From the NCBI GenBank assembly GCA_021792855.1, contig JAJYTW010000012.1, positions 1 to 41,141 on the forward strand: a DNA stretch of 41,141 bases. Direction: 5' to 3'. Below the pieces are notes generated by a model. The model did no database searches and had not been told where the DNA came from. It worked only from the letters and a program-made list of their open reading frames with translations. Shown here piece by piece: positions 8,041 to 16,717 of this stretch. The DNA comes from Actinomycetes bacterium. GTDB taxonomy: Bacteria; Actinomycetota; Actinomycetes; Streptosporangiales; Streptosporangiaceae. How positions within the stretch are numbered: the stretch's first letter is position 1; every line of letters begins with the position of its first letter. The position numbers were made by a program, and so were the translations under genes.

Positions 8041-9162
8041 CTAGCTGCCGGAATCCGCTCCCTCGCCGGACTGGTCCGACGACCGCGGCCGCGGGGTCGG
8101 CACCGGCCGCGGCGCGCCCGACCGTGGCGGGGCCGGCTTAGGCGCCACCGGGCGAGGTGCGCCGGACTTCGGCGGGGCCGGCTTGGGCGCCGCCGCGGGG
8201 CGAGGCGTGGCCGGTCGAGGCGCAGCGGGCTTCGGCGCGGACGGCCTGGGCGCCGCCGCGGGGCGAGGCGCGGCAGGCTTCGGCGCAGCGGGCTTCGGCG
8301 CGGACGACTCGGCCGAGTCGTCCGTCTCCGGCTCCGCTGGCGCCGCCGACCGCTGCTGCGCCGACCGCTCCGCCGGGGCGGAATCCGGCCGCGGGGCCGC
8401 GGACCGCGTCGCGGCGGCAGCCGAGGCGGACGCCGGAGCCGGACTGGCCACCGGACGCGCGGGTGCGGCTTCCTCTGCCTGCTCGACGACCTGCTCGACG
8501 ACCTGCTCGACCGCCTCCTCGACGACCTGCTCGACCGCCTCCTCGACGACCTCCTCGGCCGCCTGCTCGGTGTCTCGGTCGGCGGGCGCCGGACCCGTCG
8601 AGCGGGACCTGACCCGCTCGGTCGGCCGGGAAGCCGACCTGGCCTCCACGTTCTTCCGGTGCGGCCCGATCACCATGATCATGTTCCGGCCGTCCTGCTT
8701 GGGCTGGGCTTCGACGAAACCGAGTTCCTCCACGTCCCCGGCAAGCTGCTGGAGCAGCTTGTAGCCGAGTTCGGGCCGCGACTGCTCGCGACCGCGGAAC
8801 ATGATCGTCACCTTCACCTTGTCGCCCTGCTTCAGGAACCGCTCGACGTGGCCCTTCTTGGTGCCGTAGTCGTGCGGGTCGATCTTCGGCCGGATCTTGA
8901 TCTCCTTGATGACCGTCTGCGCCTGGTTCTTGCGCGACTCCCTGGCCTTCAGCGCGGACTCGTACTTGAACTTGCCATAGTCCATGAGCTTGCAGACCGG
9001 GGGACGCGCCGTCGGCGCGACCTCGACGAGGTCCAGATCCGATTCCTGGGCAAGCCGCAGCGCGTCGTTGATCGAGACGATCCCGACCTGCTCGCCGGCC
9101 GGGCCGACAAGCCGCACCTCCGGCACCCGGATACGGTCATTGATTCGAGGTTCAGTGCTGAT
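8041..9162 (-). CDS. infC: translation initiation factor IF-3 with a very long low-complexity C-terminal tail
   Basis: IF3 binds the 30S subunit, prevents premature 50S joining and checks the start codon. Residues 1-171 are a complete IF3: [15 protein letters not shown] at the N-terminus, the linker helix, and a C-domain with [13 protein letters not shown] and [13 protein letters not shown]. No ATG, GTG or TTG fits the family start. The conserved N-terminus begins at an ATC codon (9162), preceded by GGGAGG, matching the known use of AUU/AUC by infC genes for self-control through IF3's own discrimination against poor starts. The remaining 200 or so residues are unusual: short (V/A)VE(E/Q) repeats, then alternating Pro/Ala/Lys/Arg. 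Typical bacterial IF3 has about 180-225 residues; this has 373. The frame is open throughout and ends in TAG. Confidence 0.93.
   Translation of the reverse strand: MSTEPRINDRIRVPEVRLVGPAGEQVGIVSINDALRLAQESDLDLVEVAPTARPPVCKLMDYGKFKYESALKARESRKNQAQTVIKEIKIRPKIDPHDYGTKKGHVERFLKQGDKVKVTIMFRGREQSRPELGYKLLQQLAGDVEELGFVEAQPKQDGRNMIMVIGPHRKNVEARSASRPTERVRSRSTGPAPADRDTEQAAEEVVEEAVEQVVEEAVEQVVEQVVEQAEEAAPARPVASPAPASASAAAATRSAAPRPDSAPAERSAQQRSAAPAEPETDDSAESSAPKPAAPKPAAPRPAAAPRPSAPKPAAPRPATPRPAAAPKPAPPKSGAPRPVAPKPAPPRSGAPRPVPTPRPRSSDQSGEGADSGS
8479..8562. repeat. seven 12-bp tandem repeats inside the infC tail
   Basis: Seven consecutive 12-base units related to CTGCTCGACGAC fill 8479-8562. Unit ends vary between GACGAC, GACCGC and GGCCGC. 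On the coding strand each unit adds four residues of the pattern (V/A)VE(E/Q), giving an acidic stretch just after the IF3 C-domain. The period of four is not a heptad, so a canonical coiled coil is not implied. Confidence 0.88.
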
Positions 9163-9215
9163 GTGGCCTCCCGCTTGCCCATCCGTCCCGGCCTGGCTCC
9201 TCCCGGCCGGATCCC

Positions 9216-9265
9216 GCGTTCCCGCGCGGAACGCAAAAGGCCCCGCACGATATGCATGCGGGGCC
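9216..9265 (-). promoter_or_regulatory. attenuator-like double hairpin in the infC leader
   Basis: On the minus strand GGCCCCGCA (9265-9257) pairs perfectly with TGCGGGGCC (9247-9239) around a 9-base loop and is followed at once by TTTT (9238-9235), the form of an intrinsic terminator. A second perfect 7-bp stem, GCGTTCC/GGAACGC (9234-9216), comes directly after. The first hairpin ends 73 bases before the infC start. No promoter is evident between the hairpin and the gene, so the structure is probably in the infC transcript and could attenuate it. It could instead be the terminator of the upstream aroE operon. Confidence 0.6.
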
Positions 9266-9397
9266 ACCGTAGCGCGACCATCCGGCACGACCCGATGGGC
9301 CGCGCCGTCAAAGCCACGCGACGCGTCCGCGGCCCGCCCCAGGGCGCACCGCCGACACGTCCGGCCAGGACCCGCGGACACTTATGCCCGCTGATCC

Positions 9398-9420
9398 GCC
9401 ACCGGTCGCCGACCGGTGGC
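9398..9420. terminator. GC-rich 10-bp hairpin downstream of aroE
   Basis: GCCACCGGTC (9398-9407) and GACCGGTGGC (9411-9420) form a perfect stem with a three-base loop, about 105 bases past the aroE stop. There is no T-run on either side. Hairpins of this kind often end transcripts in actinomycetes, but termination is only inferred. Confidence 0.45.
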
Positions 9421-9524
9421 TTCGGTACCCGCCGACCGGACCCCGCTCGCGCGTGGCCTGACCGGCTAGGTGGGAGGTGGCCGAGGTGGTCCTCCGCTTG
9501 CGACCCGGCGCGGACGCCGGGCGT

Positions 9525-10439
9525 TCAGTTCTCCGCTAAGACTAGCGCATCCGGGTGACCAGCACCGCCCGCCCGCCGGGCTAGCTCGGCCTGGCCAGCC
9601 GCGCGCATCGTCTCGACCGGCGCCGGACGGCCGGTCATCAACTCCACCTGGAGCCCGGCCTGGTGCAGCAACAGGTCGAAACCGCCCACGACCACGGCCC
9701 CGGCGGTGCGCGCCGCGCGGGCCAGTCCGGTCGGCCAGGGCGCGTAGACCACGTCGAAGACCACCGCGGGCGGCGTGCCCAGACTCGCCAGCCTGGCCGC
9801 CACCGCGTCCGCCGCGCCGGCCGGCACGGTGGACAGCAGCAGCCGCGCCGACCCCGGATCCGCCGCGTCGAACGGCACCAGCACGGCGTCGATGCCGATC
9901 CGGTCCGCGGCGGCGAGCAACGACCCGGCCCGGCCGGGATCACGGACCGCCACGGTCGCCGAGCGCTCCCCCAGGTCGCGCAGCGCCGCCAGGGCCGCGC
10001 ACGCGGTCGCGCCGCCGCCAAGCACCAGCGCCGGACCGCTCCGGTGCTCGCCGCCGACACCGTGCTCGGCGAGGGCCCGCACCATGCCGGGCACGTCGGT
10101 GTTGTAGCCCAGTCGCTGGGCGGCGGCGAACAGCACCGTGTTCGCCCCGCCCACGGCCGTCACCAGCGGATCGATCCGGTCGAGCAGCGGCAGCACGGCC
10201 CGCTTCAGCGGCATCGTCAGCGACAGCCCGGCCCAGTCCGGCCCGCACCGGTCAAGCAACCCGGGCAGACCGGCCTCGTCGCATTCGATCGCGTCGTAGT
10301 GCCACCAGGTCAGGCCGAGCGCCGCATAGGCGGCCCGGTGCAGCACCGGCGAGAGCGAGTGGCCGATCGGCGACCCGAGCACCGCGGCCCGGACGCTGCG
10401 CCGATCGGCCTGCCTCAGCCCTGGGCCTGCGCCTGCCAC
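9525..10439 (-). CDS. aroE: shikimate dehydrogenase
   Basis: AroE reduces 3-dehydroshikimate to shikimate with NADPH in aromatic amino acid synthesis. Seen in order: the shikimate-binding GSPIGHSLSPVLH start, TMPLKRAVLP with the catalytic lysine, GGANTV, GYNTDVPGM with the catalytic aspartate, the LGGGATACAALAAL nucleotide-binding loop, and the C-terminal QAGLQVELMTG helix. The start is uncertain. No ATG exists near the conserved N-terminus. GTG 10439 lies inside the end of mltG (304 residues), and a CTG at 10418 overlaps the mltG TGA as CTGA and would give a more usual length. Neither has a strong ribosome site, so translational coupling to mltG is likely. Confidence 0.93.
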   Translation of the reverse strand: MAGAGPGLRQADRRSVRAAVLGSPIGHSLSPVLHRAAYAALGLTWWHYDAIECDEAGLPGLLDRCGPDWAGLSLTMPLKRAVLPLLDRIDPLVTAVGGANTVLFAAAQRLGYNTDVPGMVRALAEHGVGGEHRSGPALVLGGGATACAALAALRDLGERSATVAVRDPGRAGSLLAAADRIGIDAVLVPFDAADPGSARLLLSTVPAGAADAVAARLASLGTPPAVVFDVVYAPWPTGLARAARTAGAVVVGGFDLLLHQAGLQVELMTGRPAPVETMRAAGQAELARRAGGAGHPDALVLAEN

Positions 10440-12478
10440 TGCTGGAACTGCGTGTAGCTCGCGGTGAACTTGGTCAGACCGGTCTTGAGGTTCACCGTGA
10501 TGAAGTACAGCCACGGCCCGTGCGGCGGGTGCAGCGCGGCCTGGATCGCGGCCAGGCCCGGGCTGTCGATCGCACCCGGCGGCAGGCCGGTGTGCAGATA
10601 GGTGTTGTACGGGGAGTTGTACTGCGTCTGCTTGATGGTCGCCGATGTCCCGTAGGTGCCCAGCGCGTAGAAGACCGTGCTGTCGAAGCCCAGCTTCATG
10701 CCCTGGTTCAGCCGGTTGTCGATCACCCGGGAGATCTGACCGAAGTCCGCGCCGTTGCCCTCGGCCTGGACCAGGCTGGCGATCGTGATCACCTGAGCCG
10801 GCGTGAGGTTCACCGCCCGGGCCTGCGCGGCCAGGTGCAGTCCGGCCACCTTCTGCTTGAACTCGGCCACCATCGTCTGCAGGATCTGCAGCGGCTTCTC
10901 CTTGGGCTGCAGCGAGTAGGTGTCCGGGAACAGGTAGCCCTCGACCTTGCCGCCGGCGTAGGCCGGCAGGCCGAGCGCGGCCGGCGGGTGGTTGATGATC
11001 TTCATGAAGTCGCTGACCGGATAGCCGGTCTTCTTAGCCAGCACGGCGGCGATCTGGCTGGCCCGCAGGCCCTCCGGGATCGTGACCGCGTTGGACACCC
11101 TGGTCTTGCCGCTGAGCAGCAGGCTGATCGCTAGCGCCGCGTTCATGTGGTAGTGCAGCTGGTAGGTGCCCGGTTGCAGCGCGCTGGCGTTCGCCGCCGC
11201 GTTCGCCGCGGCGTCGAACGGCCGGACCGCCTCGATCACCTGGTCGGCGAGCAGTGCCGGGCCGAGCGACATCAGCGAGGCGCCAGGCGGCACTACCACC
11301 GTGACATTGCCGTGGCCAGACCCGGCGTAGTCCCCGTATCGGTTGGTGAACCAGTTGTGCACCGACTCATATCCCGCGCTGATCGCGACCCCGGCCAGCA
11401 ACGGCACGGCCAGGAACACCGCGATCATCGTGATTCTGCGCCGGAGCGTGCGCCGTCGCCGGCGGCGACCGCCACCATCGACACCGCCGTCGTCGTCACC
11501 GCCGCCGCCGCGGCCGAACCTGGACAGCAGGCCACCGCCGCCGCCGCCGTCCTCGTCGTCGTCCCAGTCGTCGTGCCCGGCGTTCTCGTCGTCGTCCCAG
11601 TCGTCGTCGTCCTCGTCGTCGCGCCAGGACCCGTACCCCGGAGGCTCGGCGGTGCGAGTACGGCCCGCAGCCTCGTGGTCGTCCTCGGCCAGGTCCGCCC
11701 AGCGCGCCGAGGGCGTTCCGGCGGACTGCCAGTCAGCGGCCGGCGCCGCGTCGTACCCGTTCCGCCGGTCATAGCCGTCAGCATGGTCATAGCCGTCAGC
11801 ATGGTCATAGCGGTCATAGCCATCGGAATGGCCATAGCCGTCGTAGCCACCAGCCTGACCGTAGCCCGGCCCGGCCGACCCGTTCCCGTCCGACCTTGCG
11901 TCATAGCCGCCGGACCAGCCGAACGAGCCGGTGTCATCCCGGCCGAACGACCCGGTGTCGGCCCAGTCACCAGAGCCACCCGCGGCGCCGGAATCCGCCC
12001 GCGCGGAACCGTTACCGCTGTAGGAGCCGGGTCCGTAACCACCAGGCCCGCGGCCATCCGCCGCGCCGTACCCGCCGGGTTCGTAGCCGGGCTGCGACGA
12101 GGTGCCGTAGCCGGGGTACGGGGACTCGCCGTAGCGCTGGTCGTCCGGGTACCGGTAACCGGCATCGCCCGGGTAGCCGTCGTAGCCGGACCGGCCGCCA
12201 TCGCCGTACCCGTCGTATCCGGACGGATCGCCCGGCCGCGCCGCGCCGCGCGGGTAGGGCGTGCCGTCATCCTGACCGACGACGGTCGGCCAGTCGGAGA
12301 CCGCGGGCCAGGCATTGCCGTCGTAGCCGCGCTCTAGCTCGGCGGGCCACGATCCGGGGCCGGCGGGCCCGGGTTCGCCATAGCCGTCCGGCCGGCCCCG
12401 CTCGGCCGGGTCGCCGTACCGGTCGTCGTCCGGGTAACGGTGGCCAGTGGCCGTCCAGTCGTCACTGCCAGTTGTCAT
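10415..12478 (-). CDS. mltG: endolytic murein transglycosylase MltG with a long disordered cytoplasmic N-terminus
   Basis: MltG (YceG) cleaves nascent glycan strands at the outer face of the membrane and is thought to set strand length. The 687-residue protein has three parts. Residues 1-345 are low complexity, rich in Gly, Tyr and Asp, with GYD-type repeats (an 18-bp DNA repeat at 11771-11806) and an acidic DDEDDDDWDDDE patch. A single membrane helix at about 350-370 follows an RRRRRR stop-transfer stretch. The rest is the LysM-like and YceG catalytic region, with the conserved glutamate in LVQAEGN (Glu573) and DNRLNQGMKLGFDSTV. ATG 12478 overlaps the ruvX stop (TGATG). Actinobacterial MltG proteins often have N-terminal extensions; this one is long. 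Confidence 0.93.
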   Translation of the reverse strand: MTTGSDDWTATGHRYPDDDRYGDPAERGRPDGYGEPGPAGPGSWPAELERGYDGNAWPAVSDWPTVVGQDDGTPYPRGAARPGDPSGYDGYGDGGRSGYDGYPGDAGYRYPDDQRYGESPYPGYGTSSQPGYEPGGYGAADGRGPGGYGPGSYSGNGSARADSGAAGGSGDWADTGSFGRDDTGSFGWSGGYDARSDGNGSAGPGYGQAGGYDGYGHSDGYDRYDHADGYDHADGYDRRNGYDAAPAADWQSAGTPSARWADLAEDDHEAAGRTRTAEPPGYGSWRDDEDDDDWDDDENAGHDDWDDDEDGGGGGGLLSRFGRGGGGDDDGGVDGGGRRRRRRTLRRRITMIAVFLAVPLLAGVAISAGYESVHNWFTNRYGDYAGSGHGNVTVVVPPGASLMSLGPALLADQVIEAVRPFDAAANAAANASALQPGTYQLHYHMNAALAISLLLSGKTRVSNAVTIPEGLRASQIAAVLAKKTGYPVSDFMKIINHPPAALGLPAYAGGKVEGYLFPDTYSLQPKEKPLQILQTMVAEFKQKVAGLHLAAQARAVNLTPAQVITIASLVQAEGNGADFGQISRVIDNRLNQGMKLGFDSTVFYALGTYGTSATIKQTQYNSPYNTYLHTGLPPGAIDSPGLAAIQAALHPPHGPWLYFITVNLKTGLTKFTASYTQFQQWQAQAQG

Positions 12479-12999
12479 CAAGCACCGCCCTGCACCGCGC
12501 CGACGAGTTCGCCGGCCGGGTCGCCTGTCACGCGCTCACGATCGAGCGCTCCCTGGAGAAGCAGGGCAGCGGCGGCCTGATCAACCACGGTCCGTCGCTG
12601 CCTGGAGTTCTTTCCGCCCGAACGGAGGGCGGCATGAGCGATCACGGTCGTAAACCGCTCGTCGACGAGCCTGACCGCGATGGGGGCGACAAGGGGGGCA
12701 AGTTCCGCCGCGAACGCGCGGGCGCCGGTGGCGGCCGCACCAGCCGCGCCGGACAAACTAGTCGGCAGGCCGACAACTACCTCGAGCACGGCGTGCTCGC
12801 GCGCCAGTCGAGCGATCGCGGCGAGGTCGCCGCCGCCTCGCGGCACGGTGACTAGCGGGCTCGCGAGCACCCCGGCCGGGTCGCTGCGAGCCACGCCGAT
12901 CCGCACCGAGCCAACGTCGATGGCAAGGCGCACGCCAGACCTCAAGGCCCGGCTCTCCGGGTCTTGGGTCTCGGATCTGACACGAGACGGCTGCGGCAC
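12478..12999 (-). CDS. ruvX: RuvX/YqgF RNase H-fold resolvase-like protein
   Basis: RuvX is a putative Holliday-junction resolvase, also implicated in 16S rRNA 5'-end maturation. The fold's marks are present: LAIDVGSVRIGVARSDP with the first catalytic aspartate, VVVGLPTSLSG, LVDERFTT, and the C-terminal VVDQAAAALLLQGALD. GTG 12999 is preferred (173 residues, GGTGAG five bases upstream) because the open frame further up runs inside the alaS end. Twenty or so residues precede the fold and could be trimmed if a later GTG is used. It lies between alaS (19-base gap) and mltG (one-base overlap), the usual actinobacterial order. Confidence 0.92.
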   Translation of the reverse strand: MPQPSRVRSETQDPESRALRSGVRLAIDVGSVRIGVARSDPAGVLASPLVTVPRGGGDLAAIARLAREHAVLEVVVGLPTSLSGAAGAAATGARAFAAELAPLVAPIAVRLVDERFTTVIAHAALRSGGKNSRQRRTVVDQAAAALLLQGALDRERVTGDPAGELVGAVQGGA

Positions 13000-13018
13000 G
13001 GTCTCACCGTACGCTACC

Positions 13019-15757
13019 TCAGGCACCGATGCGGTCAATATCAGTCCTAACCGCATCAAAGGCGTCCGCCACTGCCCGGGCCGTCTCCGCGCCGAGTGCG
13101 GCGCCGCCGCCCTGGGCGATGTCGTCCCGGCCGCCGCCGCGCCCGCCGAGCACCCTGGTGGCCGTGCCGATCAGCGTCCCGGCCGCCAGGCCGCGGGACC
13201 GGGCCGCGGCGTTCACCGCCACCACGACCGCCGGGCGGTCGGCCGGCAGGCCGGCCGTCACCACGATCGCGGGCCGGTCCGCCGGGATCTGGTCGCGCAC
13301 GTCCAGCGCCAGCTTGCGGATCGCGTCCACCGGGGTGCCGTCCGGCGCGCGGTGCGCGACGAACGCGATCCCGCGCACGTCGGCCGCCCGCTCGGCCAGG
13401 CCCGCTGCCACGTCGGCAAGCTGCGCGGCGCGCATCCGCTCCAGGTCCCGCTCGGCGTCCCGCAGCTTGGTCACGACCTGCGAGATCCGGTCCGCTAGCT
13501 CGGCGCGGGGCGCCTTGAACTGCTCGGTTAGCTGGCTGACCAGCGTGGACTCGGTCGCCAGGAACCGGAACGCGTCGATCCCGACCAGCGCCTCGACCCT
13601 GCGCACGCCGGACCCGATCGAGGACTCGCCGAGCAGCTTCACCAGGCCAAGCTGGCCCGACCTGGCCACGTGGGTCCCGCCGCATAGCTCGCGGGAGTAG
13701 TCGCCGACCTCGACCACGCGGACCTGCTCGCCGTATTTCTCGCCGAACAGGGCGAGCGCGCCCATCGCCCGCGCCTCGCTGATCGAGGTGTGGAACGCGC
13801 GCACGTCCAGGTCGTTGATCAGCACCTCGTTGACCTCGTCCTCGACATCGGTCAGCACCGCCTGCGGCACCGCCCCGATCGCGGTGAAGTCGAACCGGAA
13901 CCGCCCCGGCGAGTTCTCCGACCCGGCCTGGGCCGCGGACTCGCCGAGCGCGCCGCGGAACGCCCGGTGCACCAGGTGCGTCGCGGTGTGCGAGCGGGAG
14001 ATCGCGCGGCGGCGCTCGACGTCGATCTCCGCCAGCACCATGTCGCCGACCGCGATCTCGCCCGCCGTGACCCGGCACCGGTGCACCACCAGGCCGGGCA
14101 CCGGCGCCTGGACGTCCAGCACGTCGATCGCCGCGCCGTCGCCCTCGCCGCTGCCGACCGAGCGCATCCGGCCGGCGTCGGCAAGCTGCCCGCCGCCCTC
14201 GGCGTAGAACGGGGTGCGATCCAGCACCACGTCGACCTCGGTGCCGGCCCCGGCGGCAGGGACCGAGACCCCGCCGGCCAGCAGGCCGATCACCGTGGCG
14301 TCCGAGGCGATCTCGTCGTATCCGGTGAAGACCACCTTCCCGGAGCGCTCCAGGAACTGCGCGAACACGGAGATGTCCGCGTTCCCGGTCTTCTTCGCCG
14401 CCGCGTCCTCCTTGGCCCGCTGCCGCTGCTGCGCCATCAGCCGCCGGAACTCCGGCTCGTCCACGGTCAGGCCCTGCTCGGACGCCATCTCCAGGGTCAG
14501 GTCGATCGGGAAGCCGTAGGTGTCGTGCAACTGGAACGCCTCGGCGCCGCTGATCGACCGCTCGCCGCGGCGGGTGGTCTCCTCCGCCGCGGCCTCGAAG
14601 ATCGCGGTACCGGTCCGCAGCGTCGACGCGAAGGCCGCCTCCTCCGCGTCAAGCACGGTGTGGATGTTCGGCGCGTCCCGCTTCAGGTCCGGATACTGCT
14701 CGCCGAGGGCCTCGATCGCCGCCGCCGTCAGCTCGTGCAGGTAGCGGTCGCCGTGACCGGCCCGGCCGCCCTCGCCGCCGCGCTGCGCCCCGGCCAGCAG
14801 CCGCATGTTCCGCACGCTGCGACGGACGATCCGGCGCAGCACGTAGCCGCGGCCCTCGTTGGACGGGATGACGCCGTCGGCCACCAGCATCAGCGCGGCC
14901 CGGACGTGATCGGCCACCACCCGGAGCGCGACGTCGGACCGGCTGTCCCTGCCGTACTTCTGCTCGGTCATCTCCGCGGCCCGGTCGAGCACCTTCCACA
15001 TGGTGTCGACCTCGTAGATGTTGTCGACGCCCTGCAGGATGATCGCCATCCGCTCCAGGCCCATGCCGGTGTCGATGTTCCTGGACGGCAGTTCGCCGGC
15101 CACGTCGAAGTCCACCTTGCTGCGGACCGCGCTGAGCTGGTACTGCATGAAGACCAGGTTCCACACCTCCAGGTACCGGTCCTCGTCGGCCACCGGGCCG
15201 CCGTCCCTGCCGTATTCCGGGCCGCGGTCGTAGTAGATCTCCGAGCACGGCCCGCCCGGGCCGGGCACGCCCATGTGCCAGTAGTTGTCTGCCAGGCCGC
15301 GCCGCTGGATCCGCTCCTCGGGCAGGCCGACCGCGTTCCGCCAGATCGAGTGCGCCTCGTCGTCGCCGGTGTACACGGTGGCCCACAGCCTGCTCTCCGG
15401 GAAGCCGAATCCGCCGTCGGACTCCGGCCTGGTGAGCAGTTCCCAGGCCAGCGGGATCGCGGTCTCCTTGAAGTAGTCGCCGAAGGAGAAGTTGCCGAGC
15501 ATCTGGAAGAAGGTGGCGTGCCTGGTGGTCTTGCCGACCTCCTCGATGTCCGGGGTCCGGATCACCTTCTGGGCGGTGGTGGCGCGCGGCCAGGGCGGTA
15601 CGGCCTGACCGAGGAAGTACGGCTTGAACGGGACCATGCCGGCGTTCACGAGCAGCAAGGTGGGATCCTCGGCGACCAGGCTGGCGGACGGGACCACCGT
15701 GTGCCCGCGCTGAGAGAAGTAGTCGAGGAAACGGCGAACGATCTCTGCCGACTCCAT
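13019..15757 (-). CDS. alaS: alanyl-tRNA synthetase
   Basis: AlaS charges tRNA-Ala and edits mischarged serine and glycine. The 912-residue protein is full length. The class II aminoacylation core begins [14 protein letters not shown] and includes [18 protein letters not shown]. The tRNA-recognition region has [18 protein letters not shown]. The editing domain has the zinc-binding SHTATHLVH and [13 protein letters not shown] motifs. The C-Ala domain ends with [18 protein letters not shown] 15757 overlaps the upstream stop (TGATG) and has AGGA nearby. A GTG immediately before it is less likely. Confidence 0.98.
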   Translation of the reverse strand: MESAEIVRRFLDYFSQRGHTVVPSASLVAEDPTLLLVNAGMVPFKPYFLGQAVPPWPRATTAQKVIRTPDIEEVGKTTRHATFFQMLGNFSFGDYFKETAIPLAWELLTRPESDGGFGFPESRLWATVYTGDDEAHSIWRNAVGLPEERIQRRGLADNYWHMGVPGPGGPCSEIYYDRGPEYGRDGGPVADEDRYLEVWNLVFMQYQLSAVRSKVDFDVAGELPSRNIDTGMGLERMAIILQGVDNIYEVDTMWKVLDRAAEMTEQKYGRDSRSDVALRVVADHVRAALMLVADGVIPSNEGRGYVLRRIVRRSVRNMRLLAGAQRGGEGGRAGHGDRYLHELTAAAIEALGEQYPDLKRDAPNIHTVLDAEEAAFASTLRTGTAIFEAAAEETTRRGERSISGAEAFQLHDTYGFPIDLTLEMASEQGLTVDEPEFRRLMAQQRQRAKEDAAAKKTGNADISVFAQFLERSGKVVFTGYDEIASDATVIGLLAGGVSVPAAGAGTEVDVVLDRTPFYAEGGGQLADAGRMRSVGSGEGDGAAIDVLDVQAPVPGLVVHRCRVTAGEIAVGDMVLAEIDVERRRAISRSHTATHLVHRAFRGALGESAAQAGSENSPGRFRFDFTAIGAVPQAVLTDVEDEVNEVLINDLDVRAFHTSISEARAMGALALFGEKYGEQVRVVEVGDYSRELCGGTHVARSGQLGLVKLLGESSIGSGVRRVEALVGIDAFRFLATESTLVSQLTEQFKAPRAELADRISQVVTKLRDAERDLERMRAAQLADVAAGLAERAADVRGIAFVAHRAPDGTPVDAIRKLALDVRDQIPADRPAIVVTAGLPADRPAVVVAVNAAARSRGLAAGTLIGTATRVLGGRGGGRDDIAQGGGAALGAETARAVADAFDAVRTDIDRIGA

Positions 15758-16113
15758 CACCGGCCATCCTTACTGTTGTCGCTACCGGGTCCGGTCACGC
15801 TGGCGCGCGCCCGCTGAGTTACGAGGGTATTGCCTGACCGGCCGGAATGCCGATCCATATATTCAGCCATGCCGATCCGGACGTCGCGGACGAAGGCGCC
15901 GGCGTCCCGGCCGATGGCCACCGCGGCACGCACGGCGAGCGATTGCTCCCACGCCACCGCGGCATCCCGGCCCGCGGACCCGGCCACCTGGCGCTGCCCG
16001 TCCGGCGCGAGGGTCCGGCCCGGGGTCACCGACCTGGCCGCTCTGGCCAGCCGCCGGTAGCCGGTCACGCCGAGAAACGCGCCGGCCGCGAGCCAGAAGC
16101 CGCGCCGGATCAT
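15757..16113 (-). CDS. DUF6167-like small protein upstream of alaS
   Basis: This 118-residue protein starts [22 protein letters not shown], a short hydrophobic N-terminus that may anchor it in the membrane, followed by an amphipathic alanine- and arginine-rich part and a polar tail. By sequence style and position before alaS it matches the small conserved actinobacterial family I know as DUF6167; the function is unknown. ATG 16113 has a strong GGGAGGGGCG site and overlaps the preceding stop as ATGA. The stop overlaps the alaS ATG, so the three genes are translationally chained. Confidence 0.75.
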   Translation of the reverse strand: MIRRGFWLAAGAFLGVTGYRRLARAARSVTPGRTLAPDGQRQVAGSAGRDAAVAWEQSLAVRAAVAIGRDAGAFVRDVRIGMAEYMDRHSGRSGNTLVTQRARASVTGPGSDNSKDGR

Positions 16114-16526
16114 CGCCCCTCCCGGCCCGGTAGTTCGGCCACCTGCCCGGATCGGCGCAGCGCCAGCGCGCGCCGGACCCCATGGCCCGCAGCCGCGAGT
16201 CGCAGCACCGGGCCACCAAGCCCGACAGCGATCAGCCGTGCCGTGCCCGCTACCGCGGTGACCTGGTCGGATAGCTCCGTCATGCTGGCGGCGACCTGCT
16301 CCGCGCTCTCGGTCACCGCACCGGTCCTGGCAAGCTGCTGGTCGGCCAGATCCACAGCGGCGCTGGCCCGGCGCAGCACCTCGTCGGCACCGCCCCGGTA
16401 GTCGTTGACCATGGCGGTCGCGGCGGAGATCAGCCCGGCCAGCTTGATCATGACGATCACGGCAGCGCACATGGCCACGGCGAAGAAGCCGGCCGCGATC
16501 AGCGCTGCCAGTGCTCCGGCGTTCAT
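16110..16526 (-). CDS. DUF948-like membrane-anchored protein
   Basis: The 138-residue protein has one N-terminal membrane helix (about residues 4-27, ALIAAGFFAVAMCAAVIVMI) followed by a helical region that may form a coiled coil, then a basic tail. This arrangement and the place two genes before alaS fit the DUF948 family; the role is unknown. ATG 16526 is chosen (GGGAGG upstream). GTG 16535 sits too near that site. The 191-base gap on its upstream side, to the rarA stop, shows no gene. In Streptomyces I recall rpsD there. Confidence 0.75.
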   Translation of the reverse strand: MNAGALAALIAAGFFAVAMCAAVIVMIKLAGLISAATAMVNDYRGGADEVLRRASAAVDLADQQLARTGAVTESAEQVAASMTELSDQVTAVAGTARLIAVGLGGPVLRLAAAGHGVRRALALRRSGQVAELPGREGR

Positions 16527-16717
16527 CGCCGCCACTCACCTCCCGCTCGGATGCCTGCCGATCCCCGGGCCCGGCCCCCTGCACACGGCCGCACCGCGCC
16601 TGCGCTTGGCGCGCGCCCCGGCACGGCCGCCCGGCGCGTCAAGGGGCGCGCGGGCGACGCCACTGCGGAGACAATATCGCTTGCCCGGCGCCGAGGCGGC
16701 CCGCCCGGTCAGACCCG

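Larger units (their letters stand above)
9163..9524. other. aroE-infC intergenic region / infC leader
   Basis: These 362 bases hold no convincing gene. They contain, in the direction of infC transcription, a 10-bp perfect inverted repeat (9398-9420), a TTGACG hexamer (9311-9306) without a good -10 at standard spacing, a terminator-like hairpin with a T-run (9235-9265), a second hairpin (9216-9234), and the GGGAGG site for the infC ATC start. The open frame running back to 9381 has no family support upstream of 9162. Confidence 0.6.

Noticed and set aside
8479-8562. CRISPR-like array
   Set aside because: Units are contiguous 12-mers without spacers and keep the infC reading frame.
13790-15817. 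A 675-codon plus-strand open frame opposite alaS
   Set aside because: Antisense to a full-length alaS with all motifs; no ribosome site and no recognisable protein character.
16527-16717. A hidden rpsD or small gene between DUF948 and rarA
   Set aside because: The gap is far too short for ribosomal protein S4, and no frame in it has a credible start and composition.
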